A stretch of 64,000 nt of DNA from JADKCL01 sp031415375 (GTDB lineage: Bacteria; Bacteroidota; Bacteroidia; J057; JADKCL01). Both the position numbers and the translations under genes were made by a program. Shown piece after piece: positions 32,291 through 41,744 of this stretch. The DNA is taken from assembly GCA_031415375.1 (NCBI GenBank), contig JANORP010000263.1:1-64000 (forward strand). The letters are read 5' to 3'. Below the pieces are notes generated by a model, which saw only the letters and a list, made by a program, of their open reading frames with translations, searched no databases and was not told the origin of the DNA. How positions within the stretch are numbered: position 1 is the stretch's first letter; every line of letters begins with the position of its first letter.

Positions 32291-34058
32291 GATCCCTGCT
32301 TTGCTGCTCTTCTTAGCCATCTTCCTTGGGCAATCACTGCTTGGAGGAATCGCTGGCGACAACTGCCTGCACGCACAAAAAAAGGAGAAGGGTGGCGGCA
32401 AAAAAAGTAAGAAAGAAGCCAACGGAGGCAAGCCTGCCACGGTCGATCCCAAGACCAAGGAACGCATCGATTACCTGTTCATCGAGGCCAATACGCTCTA
32501 TTTGCAAGAGAAGAAGACCGAAGCGATTGGGCTGTTCAAGGAGTTGCTCGCCATTGACTCCAAAAATCATGCTGCCCACTACAATGTCGGCAAGATCCAA
32601 AACGAACTCAAAAACTACGGCGAGGGCGTGAAATACTGCAAGACGGCCTTGGACCTCGATCCCGAGAACATCTGGTACTATTCAGAATTGGCGATTGCCT
32701 ACCAAGGTGCGAGGGAAATGGAAAAGGCACTTGCTGTGCAGATTGCATTGTCTAAAAAATTTCCCGACGACAAAAATGCCCTTTATGATCTCGCGCAGCT
32801 GTACATCATCAACAAGAACTTTGCCAAGGCGATTGAAACCTATACCCAGTTGGAAAAAGTGACCGGTGCCAACGAGGAAATCGCCTTTCGCAAGCACCAA
32901 CTCTATGTTTATCTCGGGCAGACCGACAAAGCGTTGGTGGAAATCGATCGTCTGATCACTGGGAATCCGACCGAAATGCGCTATTGGCAGGCGAAGTATG
33001 ACTTGCTCATGCTGATGAATAAAAATACAGAGGCACAAGCCGTTTTGGAAAAGATCTTGGCCCAAAATCCCAACGATGCATTTGCCTTGCTTTCGCTCGC
33101 CGATTATTACAAGAGCGTAGGGCAGATGTCGAAGTCTGACGAATACCTACAAAGGGCATTTGACAATCCAGATGTGGATCTAGATGCCAAAGTGAAGATC
33201 CTGAGCGGCATGTATCAATTTGCCGAAAAAGACCCCACCGTGCAGGCCCGACTCGACCGTATGTCTGCATCCTTGCTCAAAACGCAGCCCAAGTCGGCCT
33301 TGGTGCTCGGGATCAGAGGCGACGTGTTCCAAGCCGCCCATCAACCCGACTCTGCCTGCAACTATTACCGCAAATCACTTGCGATCGACCCCACCAATGA
33401 GCAGGTCTGGTCTGAATTGCTGCTGATTGAATCGGAGGAAAACAAGTTTGTTGCCCTGCAAAAGGATGCCGAGAAAGCATTGGAGTATTTTCCCAACCAA
33501 GTCTTGTTTCTGTATTTTTTTGGGAATAGCAGCTTGCAAAACAACGATTTTGAAGGTGCCGTGTACGCCTTTGAAAAAATCAAAAAGGCGCAAGCGGATG
33601 ACAAAGAGGTATTGCTGCAAACCAATATGAGCCTCGGGGAAGCCTATTACCGCACAGAGCAATATGCAAAGTCTGACGAGAGCTTTGAAGCTGCACTCAA
33701 GCTAGCACCTGGCAGTGCCACGGTGATGAACAATTACGCCTATTTCCTCTCCCTGCGTGGAGAGCGGTTGGCCGATGCCTCCAAAATGGTGCAGCAAGCC
33801 CTGCAAAGCGAACCCGACAACGGTGCCTACCAAGACACCTTTGGTTGGATTCTCTACCTGCAAGCCAATTACAAAGAGGCGGAGCAGTGGATCGGTAAAG
33901 CGGTAGTGCATGGCGGTGGCAGCGAGGTGCTTGAGCACTATGGCGACACATGGGCCAAGCTAGGCGACATGGCCAAGGCGCGTGATTATTGGCAGCAAGC
34001 AATTGACAAGGGTAGTAAATTCACCATGGACAGCAAGGTCAAAGCCGCAGGCCAATGA
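32283..34058 (+). CDS. Exported TPR-repeat protein
   Basis: A 591-residue protein with a signal peptide (MNKIPALLLFLAIFLG, cleavage near LHAQ), a Lys-rich linker, and about a dozen TPR units through most of the rest. It probably acts as a periplasmic scaffold. It overlaps its neighbours on both sides (8 bp with the nucleotidyltransferase, 4 bp with the DUF4292 gene), so it belongs to one operon with DUF4292 and EnvC-like genes. I recall this order from other Bacteroidota. Confidence 0.85.
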   Translation: MNKIPALLLFLAIFLGQSLLGGIAGDNCLHAQKKEKGGGKKSKKEANGGKPATVDPKTKERIDYLFIEANTLYLQEKKTEAIGLFKELLAIDSKNHAAHYNVGKIQNELKNYGEGVKYCKTALDLDPENIWYYSELAIAYQGAREMEKALAVQIALSKKFPDDKNALYDLAQLYIINKNFAKAIETYTQLEKVTGANEEIAFRKHQLYVYLGQTDKALVEIDRLITGNPTEMRYWQAKYDLLMLMNKNTEAQAVLEKILAQNPNDAFALLSLADYYKSVGQMSKSDEYLQRAFDNPDVDLDAKVKILSGMYQFAEKDPTVQARLDRMSASLLKTQPKSALVLGIRGDVFQAAHQPDSACNYYRKSLAIDPTNEQVWSELLLIESEENKFVALQKDAEKALEYFPNQVLFLYFFGNSSLQNNDFEGAVYAFEKIKKAQADDKEVLLQTNMSLGEAYYRTEQYAKSDESFEAALKLAPGSATVMNNYAYFLSLRGERLADASKMVQQALQSEPDNGAYQDTFGWILYLQANYKEAEQWIGKAVVHGGGSEVLEHYGDTWAKLGDMAKARDYWQQAIDKGSKFTMDSKVKAAGQ

Positions 34059-34837
34059 GCAGCAAGCGCTTTGGAATCCTTCTGGTAGTAGCCATCTTGA
34101 TGATGGTGGGCTGCAAGTCACGTAGCGTGACCGGCAGCGCAAATGCACGCGGGATGGATCTTGCGAAAGTCATCGCAAAGGCCAATGAAAACCGCTTGCA
34201 TTTCCAAATCATGACCCTCAAAGGCAAAGCAGATGTCGAGGATGTGAGCAAGGGTTCCAAGATTGGATTCACCTACCGCATTGATATTGCCAAAGACAGC
34301 CTCATCCTCATCAACGTGAGCAAGTTTGGTATCCCGATGATGAATATGCGCATCGGCCAAGACACGGTGTTGATGCGCATGCCCATCAACCAAACCGCCA
34401 TGGTCTGCGACTTTGGTCTCCTTCAAAAAGTCGCAAAAATGGACCTCGATTTCGCGAAGTTGCAAGCTCTTTTACTGGGTGAGGCGACCCTAGAGCAGCC
34501 CATCACACTTGTCTCGACCAAGGGTAACTCGATCGAGCTAGAAGGCAACCGACCGCCCTATTCTGTGTACTGGATATTGAACAGCTCACATTTCAGGTTG
34601 GAAAAGATGCGCATCCAAGACATTACCTTGGGCAAGGAATCGGTGCTGACCTATTCTGACTTCAAAAAGGTAGGCTCACAAATCGTAGCCTCCTCGATGG
34701 TGTTGGAAGCAACTCAGGCCCAATCAGTGCGTATTGAACTACATCATTCAGGAATTGCGTTTGACCAAGAGAAAGTCAATTTCAGATTTAGGATCCCAGA
34801 ATCCTACAAAATCATCCCTTGCGACTCGCTGCCGTAA
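34055..34837 (+). CDS. DUF4292 lipoprotein (LolA/LolB-like fold likely)
   Basis: A 260-residue lipoprotein with lipobox MMVGC (Cys20). The mature domain has the DUF4292 pattern: an N-terminal helix, then beta strands such as IGFTYRIDIAKDSLILINVS and FGIPMMNMRIGQD. The family is thought to share the open-barrel fold of LolA/LolB-type lipid carriers. A role in envelope lipid or lipoprotein handling is inference. Start overlaps the TPR gene by four bases. Confidence 0.82.
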   Translation: MSSKRFGILLVVAILMMVGCKSRSVTGSANARGMDLAKVIAKANENRLHFQIMTLKGKADVEDVSKGSKIGFTYRIDIAKDSLILINVSKFGIPMMNMRIGQDTVLMRMPINQTAMVCDFGLLQKVAKMDLDFAKLQALLLGEATLEQPITLVSTKGNSIELEGNRPPYSVYWILNSSHFRLEKMRIQDITLGKESVLTYSDFKKVGSQIVASSMVLEATQAQSVRIELHHSGIAFDQEKVNFRFRIPESYKIIPCDSLP

Positions 34838-34868
34838 AGGTAAAACAGGGCTGTTTCTGCTCTTGGGA

Positions 34869-36059
34869 ATGCTCGTTTTCCTAAGTTATCCACAGGGACT
34901 GCAAGCGCAAAATTCTCATCGGCTCGATTCACTCTACGCTGTCCAAAGTAAGCTGGACCGTGAGATCGCCGTGCTGTCCCAGGCCAGAGATCAAGCCAAG
35001 ATTCAGAAAGACAATAGCTACGCCGAGCTGCAACTCATCAACCGTCAAGTGGCGTTGCGCGAGTCGATGCTCGAAGGACTCTTGTCGCAGATGACGGCAC
35101 TCGATGAGCAGATCAACAGTACGCTTGCAGTGATCGCCTCGCTCGAAACAGACATGGGCAAAATCAAAGAGCAATATGGCAAGCTCATGGTGGTGACTTA
35201 CAAAGCCCTCAGCAAGAAAAACACTGGTTTTTACATCTTGAGTTCCAAGTCGGTTACGCAAGGCTATCAGCGCATGCAGTACTTCAAGGCCATCCAGAAG
35301 ATGCAGGAGTCGCAGCTCAAGCTCTTGCAGCGCACCAAAGCCTTTTTGGCACAGAAAAAGATCGTACTTGACCAACAGAAAGTCACCAAGGCCCAGGTCG
35401 TCGTGACCGAACGCATCGAAAGGGAGAAAGTAGTCAGTCTCAAAGCAGAGCAAAAGGTGCTGTATGACAAGCTCAAGGCCGACGAGGCCAAACTCGCCAA
35501 GGAGCTGCAGCAGAGTCAGGCAGCGCGTGCCAAACTCATGCAGGAGATCAACAAGGAGCTGGACCGCATTCGTCTCGCGAAAAACAAGGTCATCAAAGAG
35601 GGTAAAAAGTCTGAGGTCGATGTGATCAACAAGCTCAACAAAGACTTTGCGAGCAACAAAGGCAAGCTCCCTTGGCCCATACCGATGCCGAGTGCGACCG
35701 TCACGCGGCACTTTGGACGACAGACCCTGCCGGGATCCAATACTGAGATTGATGTCCAAGGCATCGATTTCACCACTGGTGCCGGGCAGACGGTGCGTGC
35801 AATTTTTGGGGGTGTCGTGGAGTCAGTGATGAGTATTCCAGGCCAAGGAAAAATGGTCATCATCAGCCATGGAACGTTCTACACGGTATTTGCGAACCTG
35901 AACACGGTGAATGTCAAAGCCAAGGACAAGGTGGGCGAACTCGGCCCGATCGGTACGGCGCGTACAGATCCCGCAAGCGGTGAAACCAAATTGTATTTTC
36001 AGCTGAATCAAGACAAAGCCTCCCTCGACCCCGAGTCGTGGCTGGTCAAAAAATCCTGA
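34869..36059 (+). CDS. EnvC-like murein hydrolase activator with degenerate LytM domain
   Basis: About 396 residues. After a short signal segment (MLVFLSYPQGLQAQ) comes a long coiled coil (about residues 20-245), then a C-terminal LytM/M23 domain. The zinc ligands are lost: the HxxxD site reads QGIDF and the HxH site reads LYFQL. That fits a non-catalytic activator of cell-wall amidases in cell division, as with EnvC. The start is uncertain: ATG 34869 gives a weak signal peptide, TTG 34863 is an option, and the frame is open back to 34734 inside the DUF4292 gene. Confidence 0.85.
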   Translation: MLVFLSYPQGLQAQNSHRLDSLYAVQSKLDREIAVLSQARDQAKIQKDNSYAELQLINRQVALRESMLEGLLSQMTALDEQINSTLAVIASLETDMGKIKEQYGKLMVVTYKALSKKNTGFYILSSKSVTQGYQRMQYFKAIQKMQESQLKLLQRTKAFLAQKKIVLDQQKVTKAQVVVTERIEREKVVSLKAEQKVLYDKLKADEAKLAKELQQSQAARAKLMQEINKELDRIRLAKNKVIKEGKKSEVDVINKLNKDFASNKGKLPWPIPMPSATVTRHFGRQTLPGSNTEIDVQGIDFTTGAGQTVRAIFGGVVESVMSIPGQGKMVIISHGTFYTVFANLNTVNVKAKDKVGELGPIGTARTDPASGETKLYFQLNQDKASLDPESWLVKKS

Positions 36060-36085
36060 TCATTTTCAGGAAAATACTCTGGGTA

Positions 36086-36113
36086 TTGATTCGCAATTTT
36101 TTCCGTAGATTTG
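36086..36113 (+). promoter_or_regulatory. Promoter-like elements upstream of tatA
   Basis: TTG (36086-36088) and TAGATTTG (36106-36113) lie 17 bp apart. The -7 matches the consensus and the spacing is slightly short. The tatA ATG is at 36138. Confidence 0.5.
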
Positions 36114-36137
36114 TATCGATTTTAAATCAAAAAGAAT

Positions 36138-36356
36138 ATGGCATCTCAACTGATCATGTTTCTGGGAGGCTTAGGCACCACCGAGCTAGTTCTCATCTTG
36201 CTTGTCGTGCTTTTGCTGTTTGGCGCGAAGAAAATTCCAGATTTGGCACGCGGCATGGGTCGCGGCATTCGTGAGTTCAAAGACGCTTCGAGAGAGATCA
36301 AGCGCGAAATTGAAACTGAATCTACCGACGTGAATAAATCACGTCCACAAGAATAA
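36138..36356 (+). CDS. tatA: Twin-arginine translocase subunit TatA/E
   Basis: A 72-residue membrane protein with the TatA plan: a short periplasmic start, one membrane helix (LVLILLVVLLLFG), the hinge GAKKIPDLARGMGRG, and an amphipathic then acidic-basic tail. It forms the pore that moves folded proteins. No tatC is in the window. Followed by a hairpin terminator. Confidence 0.93.
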   Translation: MASQLIMFLGGLGTTELVLILLVVLLLFGAKKIPDLARGMGRGIREFKDASREIKREIETESTDVNKSRPQE

Positions 36357-36381
36357 TCTGCCAGCGTCGCTTGGCGATCTG

Positions 36382-36421
36382 AGCGCCTTTCAGCAAGTCC
36401 GAGAGGCTGTTGAAAGGCGCT
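36382..36421 (+). terminator. Hairpin terminator after tatA
   Basis: AGCGCCTTTCA (36382-36392) and TGAAAGGCGCT (36411-36421) form an 11-bp perfect stem with an 18-base loop. Only a short T run follows. Confidence 0.6.
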
Positions 36422-36557
36422 TTCAATTGTTCAGAATTCAGGACTAAAACCCTCATTATCTGAACATTTAGCCCCTTTTTTATACACATCCATTGGCATG
36501 TTCGCCAATTGTGGGCCATATTTGTGCAAAAGGAATTTGAATAGACTGCATTCGCTT

Positions 36558-38513
36558 ATGAAAAAACTGGTCTTGCTGTTCATGCTGGCAATCACGCCCT
36601 TGCTTTGGCTCCATGCCCAATCAACTTCCTGGACCGCTAGCATTCCTGGCAACGAGATACTGTGGCAACTGGACAGCCTCCTGCCCTGCCATCATTTTCA
36701 GCCCTTACTCGGCAGCAAATACAGCCGTGACAGTCTCAATGTCCATCATTTCCCTGTTGACTCCTTGCCTTGGTGCTCCAGCGATCTGATCGCCCAACGC
36801 CTGAAAAAGATCACCACGCCTATCGATCTGGCCTACAACGAAGACGTACAGGCATTTATCAACCTCTATGTGCTGCAGCGCCGCGAGCAAGTCGAGCGCA
36901 TGCTGGGACTGTCCTACATCTACTTCCCGATCTTTGACGAGGTCTTGGACCGTGAAAATGTACCCATGGAGATTCGCTACCTGCCCATCGTCGAGAGCGC
37001 ACTCAATCCCCATGCCCGCTCACGCTGTGGTGCGACTGGCCTATGGCAGTTTATGCTCGGCACAGGCAATATGTACAACCTCGACGTGACCTCCTATGTG
37101 GATGAGCGTCGCGATCCTTTCAAGAGCACAGAGGCAGCTGTGAAATACCTCAAGAATATGTACAAAACGTATGGCGACTGGCTATTGGTGGTCGCTGCCT
37201 ACAACTGCGGCCCTGGCAATGTGAACAAAGCCATTGCACGCTCTGGTGGAAAACGTACTTTTTGGGAGATCCAGGAATTTCTACCCCGCGAAACTCGTAG
37301 CTATGTCCCAGCCTTGATCGCAGCAACTTATGTATTCAACTATTCGGCCGAGCACAACTTGTTTCCCCGTATGGTCGATTTCAGTTTGAATCAAGACACC
37401 ATCCATTATTACGGGCCTCGTTTGAGCCTCAAGCATTTTGCAGACTTGACTCAAACCGACCTCTGGACCCTGAAGGATCTGAATCCAGAATTGAAGATCG
37501 ACATCATCCCCAATGCCATTGAGGAGGCTTATGTGCTGCGTGTCCCGATGAAAACAGGACAATTTTTTGCCGCTTACCGCGATTCGATCGTGACGCTTGC
37601 AGCAAAACTCAATATCGATTCAGCGCGTGCTGTCTATTCAGATGCCAATATCTCGCCGCTCACCAATAAGCCGTATGTCGCCGAAGCCTCAGAATTGCCC
37701 ACGTATGCAACATCGAGCAACAGTGGCGAAGGCAAGAGTGTCATCTATCACAAGGTGCGCCGGGGTGATGTCGTAGGCTCTATCGCAGCACGCTACCATG
37801 TCTCTGCAAAGGACATCCAAAAATGGAATGGTCTCCGGGGCTACAATATTCAGGTAGGTCAGAACCTCAAGATCATGAGCAAGGCCCCGATGGCATCTGC
37901 CACGAAGCCCAAAGAAGTTGTGAAACCTGCCGCGCCAGTCGTGATTGCCGAGCAGCCTATGGCGGATCCTTCCTCCGTGGTCGATCCAAAAGCAGTTGTG
38001 GTCGCAAAGGTCGAACCAAAAGTCGATCCTAAGGCGGTCGTCGTCGCCAAGGCTGAGCCCAAAGTCGTTGAGGTAGCCAAGGTTGATCCCAAGGCCGTCG
38101 TCGTCGCCAAGTCTGAGCCCAAAGTCGGTGAGGTAGCCAAGGTCGATCCCAAGGCGGTCGTCGTCGCCAAGGCTGAACCCAAAGTCGATCCCAAGGCGGT
38201 CGTAGTCGCCAAGACCGATCCCAAAGTCGATCCCAAGGTGGTCGCAGCCGCCAAGACCGATCCCAAGCTTGCTGTGGTCCCTAAGATCGATCCAAAGGCT
38301 GTCGTCGTCGCCAAGACAGAGCCTGTCCCCATCAAAATCACGCCCAAGACCACTGCGGCTGATCTCGGTGAGCGCTATCATGTCGTGCGCCAAGGTGACA
38401 CGCTCTGGGAGATCGCCAATGCTTACAACGGCCTTACCGTCGACAAGCTCAAGTCGCTCAATGCACTCGCCGACAATAAATTGGAGGTCGGACAGAAACT
38501 CAGGGTGCAATAG
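36558..38513 (+). CDS. MltD-like lytic transglycosylase with two LysM domains
   Basis: A 651-residue exported enzyme that cleaves the MurNAc-GlcNAc bond with 1,6-anhydro product. After a signal peptide (cleavage after LHAQ) comes the SLT domain (about 115-270). The catalytic Glu is near 145 in YLPIVESALNP, followed by CGATGLWQFM and VAAYNCGPGNVNKAI. LysM 1 is about 394-438 and LysM 2 is at the C-terminus (about 606-651, YHVVRQGDTLWEIANAYN). Between them lies a low-complexity linker of about 115 residues built of DPKAVVVAK and EPKV units. The ATG at 36558 gives the signal peptide. Confidence 0.93.
   Translation: MKKLVLLFMLAITPLLWLHAQSTSWTASIPGNEILWQLDSLLPCHHFQPLLGSKYSRDSLNVHHFPVDSLPWCSSDLIAQRLKKITTPIDLAYNEDVQAFINLYVLQRREQVERMLGLSYIYFPIFDEVLDRENVPMEIRYLPIVESALNPHARSRCGATGLWQFMLGTGNMYNLDVTSYVDERRDPFKSTEAAVKYLKNMYKTYGDWLLVVAAYNCGPGNVNKAIARSGGKRTFWEIQEFLPRETRSYVPALIAATYVFNYSAEHNLFPRMVDFSLNQDTIHYYGPRLSLKHFADLTQTDLWTLKDLNPELKIDIIPNAIEEAYVLRVPMKTGQFFAAYRDSIVTLAAKLNIDSARAVYSDANISPLTNKPYVAEASELPTYATSSNSGEGKSVIYHKVRRGDVVGSIAARYHVSAKDIQKWNGLRGYNIQVGQNLKIMSKAPMASATKPKEVVKPAAPVVIAEQPMADPSSVVDPKAVVVAKVEPKVDPKAVVVAKAEPKVVEVAKVDPKAVVVAKSEPKVGEVAKVDPKAVVVAKAEPKVDPKAVVVAKTDPKVDPKVVAAAKTDPKLAVVPKIDPKAVVVAKTEPVPIKITPKTTAADLGERYHVVRQGDTLWEIANAYNGLTVDKLKSLNALADNKLEVGQKLRVQ
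37984..38340 (+). repeat. Degenerate tandem repeats coding the MltD linker
   Basis: The segment repeats GATCCCAAGGCGGTCGTCGT and GCCAAGGCTGAGCCCAAAGT in several variants. It codes DPKAVVVAK, EPKV and DPKV units between the two LysM domains. Repeat number could vary between strains by slippage or recombination. Confidence 0.8.
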
Positions 38514-38561
38514 TCGCGTTCTGCTGCCTGCATTTATTGAGTATGGTTCCCACTTGATTTT

Positions 38562-38594
38562 GGAAGTCGCTGCCGATTTGCAATCAGGGACTCC
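38562..38594. repeat. Short palindromic element after the MltD-like gene
   Basis: The segment GGAAGTCGCTGCCGATTTGC followed by AATCAGGGACTCC can fold with small bulges: GGAaGTC with GACTCC, and CCGATT with AATCAGG. It resembles the short palindromic repeats scattered between genes in Bacteroidota. Confidence 0.4.
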
Positions 38595-38717
38595 CTCTCT
38601 CACAAAGAACTGCATATTCCCATCGGCTCCGAAGCCTCAAATCAAGGTATTGGCCTACCCATTCCTGTTTTCCATCAACATCAAGGGTCCTATCGACCTT
38701 GAGCACCTCCAACCTCA

Positions 38718-39656
38718 ATGAGCCAAGCGTTAGATATCCAGTTCTGGTGGAATTCCCCCCTCACATTCGCCCATATCCAGAAAACCCTTGCGGTTTTTGA
38801 AGATTATTTGGGCACTGAGGTTCAGTGGACACGCTGCACGATGGAGCGATCAGTGCCCAGCCCCGATGGGCTTTCCCTCAATTCGCCCGTGACTACCCAT
38901 CAGTTGATGGACTGGGTCGTCGATGACATGACGCACTATAGGGTCACAATGCAAAGCCAGATGCCCTGCTGGCGATTTACGGGGCCTATCGCCGAGCGGG
39001 CCTTTGTCCCGATTGCCTTCTCCTTTTGGGGCAAGGAATTTGGCAAGACCATCGGGTTCGATCAAGCCCAAGCTGGCCATGGGCAATTGTCGATCCTCCA
39101 AAGTAGTCCCTATTTTGGCACGGTCGATGTCAAGGCAACTGAGCCGCAAGCCCAGTTGCGCTATGACCGCGTCCAAGACAATCTGAAAGCGCTCCTGCAC
39201 CTGCTGGAGCAACTCACGACCACCACCAAGCCTGCCAAATGGCTGGCGTTCAACAGCGATGCCGCACCCAAGGTAGCCATTCATGCTAGTGCGGGTTGGT
39301 TTGCAAACCCCTCCATACTCTTGGGAACCCTGACTGAGACCTTGGAAATGCTGCGCCTCGGCCGTCTCAAAGACCGCCTACCAGCAGTGGCCAATCTAGA
39401 CGGGGTGCAGGGTACGGGTTACCAACACCCCTACCGATCGGCTGCGGATGCACAGACGCTGCTCGCAGCCTTGCAGGCAGCAGCAGCACAGGGCCTAGCC
39501 CCGGATGCAGCACACCTGCAAGAGGTCATCGACCGCGACAGCATCGATCTGATACCAATAGGGATGGGGCATATCTTTCTAGACTACCCCTTTTTTCTCA
39601 ACAGCTTTCTGGACAAATTTATTCTGGAAGCGATCCCCTTGGCAACCAAGGTCTAG
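38718..39656 (+). CDS. Unrecognised cytosolic protein
   Basis: A 312-residue protein with no signal peptide or membrane segment and no family I recognise. The N-terminus reads like an alpha/beta domain rich in Trp and Phe (IQFWWNSPLTFAHIQKTL). The middle holds helical segments (RVQDNLKALLHLLEQL) and the C-terminus ends in hydrophobic helices (FFLNSFLDKFILEAI). Monocistronic, with a 20-bp gap to the convergent NYN gene. It could be an immunity-like or scaffold protein; this is not supported further. Confidence 0.65.
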   Translation: MSQALDIQFWWNSPLTFAHIQKTLAVFEDYLGTEVQWTRCTMERSVPSPDGLSLNSPVTTHQLMDWVVDDMTHYRVTMQSQMPCWRFTGPIAERAFVPIAFSFWGKEFGKTIGFDQAQAGHGQLSILQSSPYFGTVDVKATEPQAQLRYDRVQDNLKALLHLLEQLTTTTKPAKWLAFNSDAAPKVAIHASAGWFANPSILLGTLTETLEMLRLGRLKDRLPAVANLDGVQGTGYQHPYRSAADAQTLLAALQAAAAQGLAPDAAHLQEVIDRDSIDLIPIGMGHIFLDYPFFLNSFLDKFILEAIPLATKV

Positions 39657-39676
39657 CACCAAGACGCTGCAATCGC

Positions 39677-40837
39677 TCAGAGCCGCATCAACTCGGCGAT
39701 CTCGCGGTCTGAGAGGCTGGGAAATTTGGATACCACGAGGAAACGCATTCTGCTGATGTAGGCCTTTTCCATCGATTCGATGCTGTTGAATTGTGGTGAG
39801 ACCACGATTTGTCGGCTGTAAAGCGGGCCATCGTTGCTACCGCTGCGCTGCACAAGCACGTCGGCGTTGTATAGCTGGAATACAAACTTGCTGATCATAA
39901 TGCCTTGCATATTCATGATGCGGCGCGTCTCATCGATGATTTGGGGCAGGGTGAGTCCGTCGGCAATGCCCGGCACGTTCACGACTGCATGGATCATGTC
40001 GAGCCGTTGCTTGGAGACCTTGACATACTTCATGCCTTTGATCAAAAACTCCAATGCCAGGTCTTTATGGGACTTTTTGCTCTGTACATTCTTGCCCAAT
40101 TCCTTGAGGAATATCACATCGACTCCCCGCTCCTTGGAACGCTCGATGCGCTCGATATATTTGCCCACAATGGACCTCGCAAACAGCGAAAACGACTGAA
40201 AACCCAATTGCCGCTCAGAGAAGGAAGGGTCCAACTTCAATAGGTTTTGTTTCAGATTGGTCATGAAAATCGGCTCCTCAGAGCCATGCATCGAGAGCAA
40301 GCGCCTGAAAAGCTCGTCGAGATCGTATTCCTCCTCCTCGGCACCGGCCTCGGTCTCCAAGGAAAAGAGATCGTTGAGGGAAACAAACTCGGTGCTGTTT
40401 TTCTTGAGCAAATTGCCGACAAACTGTCCGAAACCAGCCACGATCACATCGCGCCCCTTGGTCTTGACCGTCTGCACAATCGGAATGAAGTCGGTGTCTT
40501 GACTGCCTAGCACGACCGTCTTGATGTCTGGATACAAAGCCAGATCTTCCAAAATCGCAATGGTAATGCGGATGTCGGCCCAGCTCTTGCCTTGGATCGT
40601 CGTCTCGGGGAGGTGGATCAAATCAAAGCCCTGCTCGACCAGCACACGTTGGTATTGCCGAAACATGCCATAGTTCCAGTTGGCGTAGGCTTTTTTGATG
40701 GCAATGGTGCCTTTGTTGCTTGCAAAATCGACGATCGGCTCGATCTGCAAGGGCATTTCCTCGCGCGGATAGACCTGCTCAGAGGAGATCGCGAGGTTTT
40801 CAAAATCGAGGTAGATAGCGACGAGGTCTTTGGCCAT
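39677..40837 (-). CDS. NYN-domain (PIN-like) putative RNase with OST-HTH/LOTUS-like region
   Basis: A 386-residue protein. Residues 1 to about 150 form a NYN domain with acidic metal-binding residues in YLDFENLA (Asp11), SWADIRITIAILEDL and GSQDTDFIPIV, predicting a single-strand RNA nuclease. The second half has an OST-HTH/LOTUS-like unit (FSERQLGFQSFSLFARS) and a further helical unit, likely for RNA or protein binding. It resembles LabA/limkain-type proteins. A -7-like CATCTTTG lies 23 bases before the ATG. Targets unknown. Confidence 0.85.
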   Translation of the reverse strand: MAKDLVAIYLDFENLAISSEQVYPREEMPLQIEPIVDFASNKGTIAIKKAYANWNYGMFRQYQRVLVEQGFDLIHLPETTIQGKSWADIRITIAILEDLALYPDIKTVVLGSQDTDFIPIVQTVKTKGRDVIVAGFGQFVGNLLKKNSTEFVSLNDLFSLETEAGAEEEEYDLDELFRRLLSMHGSEEPIFMTNLKQNLLKLDPSFSERQLGFQSFSLFARSIVGKYIERIERSKERGVDVIFLKELGKNVQSKKSHKDLALEFLIKGMKYVKVSKQRLDMIHAVVNVPGIADGLTLPQIIDETRRIMNMQGIMISKFVFQLYNADVLVQRSGSNDGPLYSRQIVVSPQFNSIESMEKAYISRMRFLVVSKFPSLSDREIAELMRL

Positions 40838-40958
40838 GTTTCAAATCTTGTTTCAAGGCGCAAAGATGCTGAAAATAGAGCGAACGCGACCAAGTAATTC
40901 CACGATTTCAAAGCAGAAACCAGTGTGATTGCTGTCTTTTTGGGGTTTTCCTCTAGCA

Positions 40959-41738
40959 TCACCAAGCATAGTACTCCACGAGGACCTGTATTTCCTCGGC
41001 CTCTTGGGACTCCGAGAGCGTCCACTGATGCATCTTTTGGAGGTACAATTGATCGTCCCATTCATACTGCGCATACATCAGGCTCCTGCCCTCGGTGCAA
41101 GGATCTTCCAGATAGACGATCGCACGGAGCATTCCCCGACGATCGTAAAAAAGATAGGTGTAGCTCGGAAAATCAAGGTCGGCCTCGCACTTGCGTGTGT
41201 AGGACACCAACAAGCCAGGCTTGCGGCCAAATTCAAATTTGCGAAAAGCCATCATGCGTCCATCTTGCGCATCGTGCAAATCTTGATGCAGCGGGATGAA
41301 GGTCGAGTCTGTGGGCAAGAGCATCCCCTTGCGCAGCACAGGCACCTGCGCGGCTGCGCGGTGGCAGGTTCCCGCAGCATAAAGCGGCTTCCCCTTCCAG
41401 GGTGAAGACAAGGTATAGCCCTGCTGCCCGATCGTCACACCTTGCTGGGCGTCATCCCAGGCAAAGGCGATTTCGGAGAGCGCCAAGTCATCGAGGCCCA
41501 AGTGCATTTGGGTGTTCAAGGATTGCGGCCCCTTGTCCATCATGGTATAGGGGCTCATGATCTTGGCAGAATCACCCAGCCATTGATTGCGGTAGCCCGT
41601 CGTGATTGTGACCTCGGTAGGTGGCTCAAATGAGCGTCCTTCATCAATGATTTTCTGCAATTCTGCTTTTTGAAACGCAGGCACGCAGCCTATCAGGAGC
41701 GATATTGCCAAGGCACAGCATGTAGGAATGACTCTCAT
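40959..41738 (-). CDS. Lipoprotein of unknown function, partner of the 564-residue protein
   Basis: A 259-residue lipoprotein with lipobox LLIGC (Cys18). The mature part is beta-rich (YTLSSPWKGKPLYAAGTCH; FPSYTYLFYDRRGMLRAIVYLED) with no recognised domain. It starts 6 bp after the stop of the 564-residue protein gene, so the two are very likely co-transcribed. If the larger protein is an exported effector, this could be a surface or periplasmic partner, for instance an immunity protein. That is inference only. Confidence 0.65.
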   Translation of the reverse strand: MRVIPTCCALAISLLIGCVPAFQKAELQKIIDEGRSFEPPTEVTITTGYRNQWLGDSAKIMSPYTMMDKGPQSLNTQMHLGLDDLALSEIAFAWDDAQQGVTIGQQGYTLSSPWKGKPLYAAGTCHRAAAQVPVLRKGMLLPTDSTFIPLHQDLHDAQDGRMMAFRKFEFGRKPGLLVSYTRKCEADLDFPSYTYLFYDRRGMLRAIVYLEDPCTEGRSLMYAQYEWDDQLYLQKMHQWTLSESQEAEEIQVLVEYYAW

Positions 41739-41744
41739 CTACCC

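Noticed and set aside
37689..38615. 308-residue minus-strand frame with GLGDDDRLGIDLG repeats
   Set aside because: It is the antisense reading of the MltD linker repeats; the plus-strand gene has clear domains on both sides.
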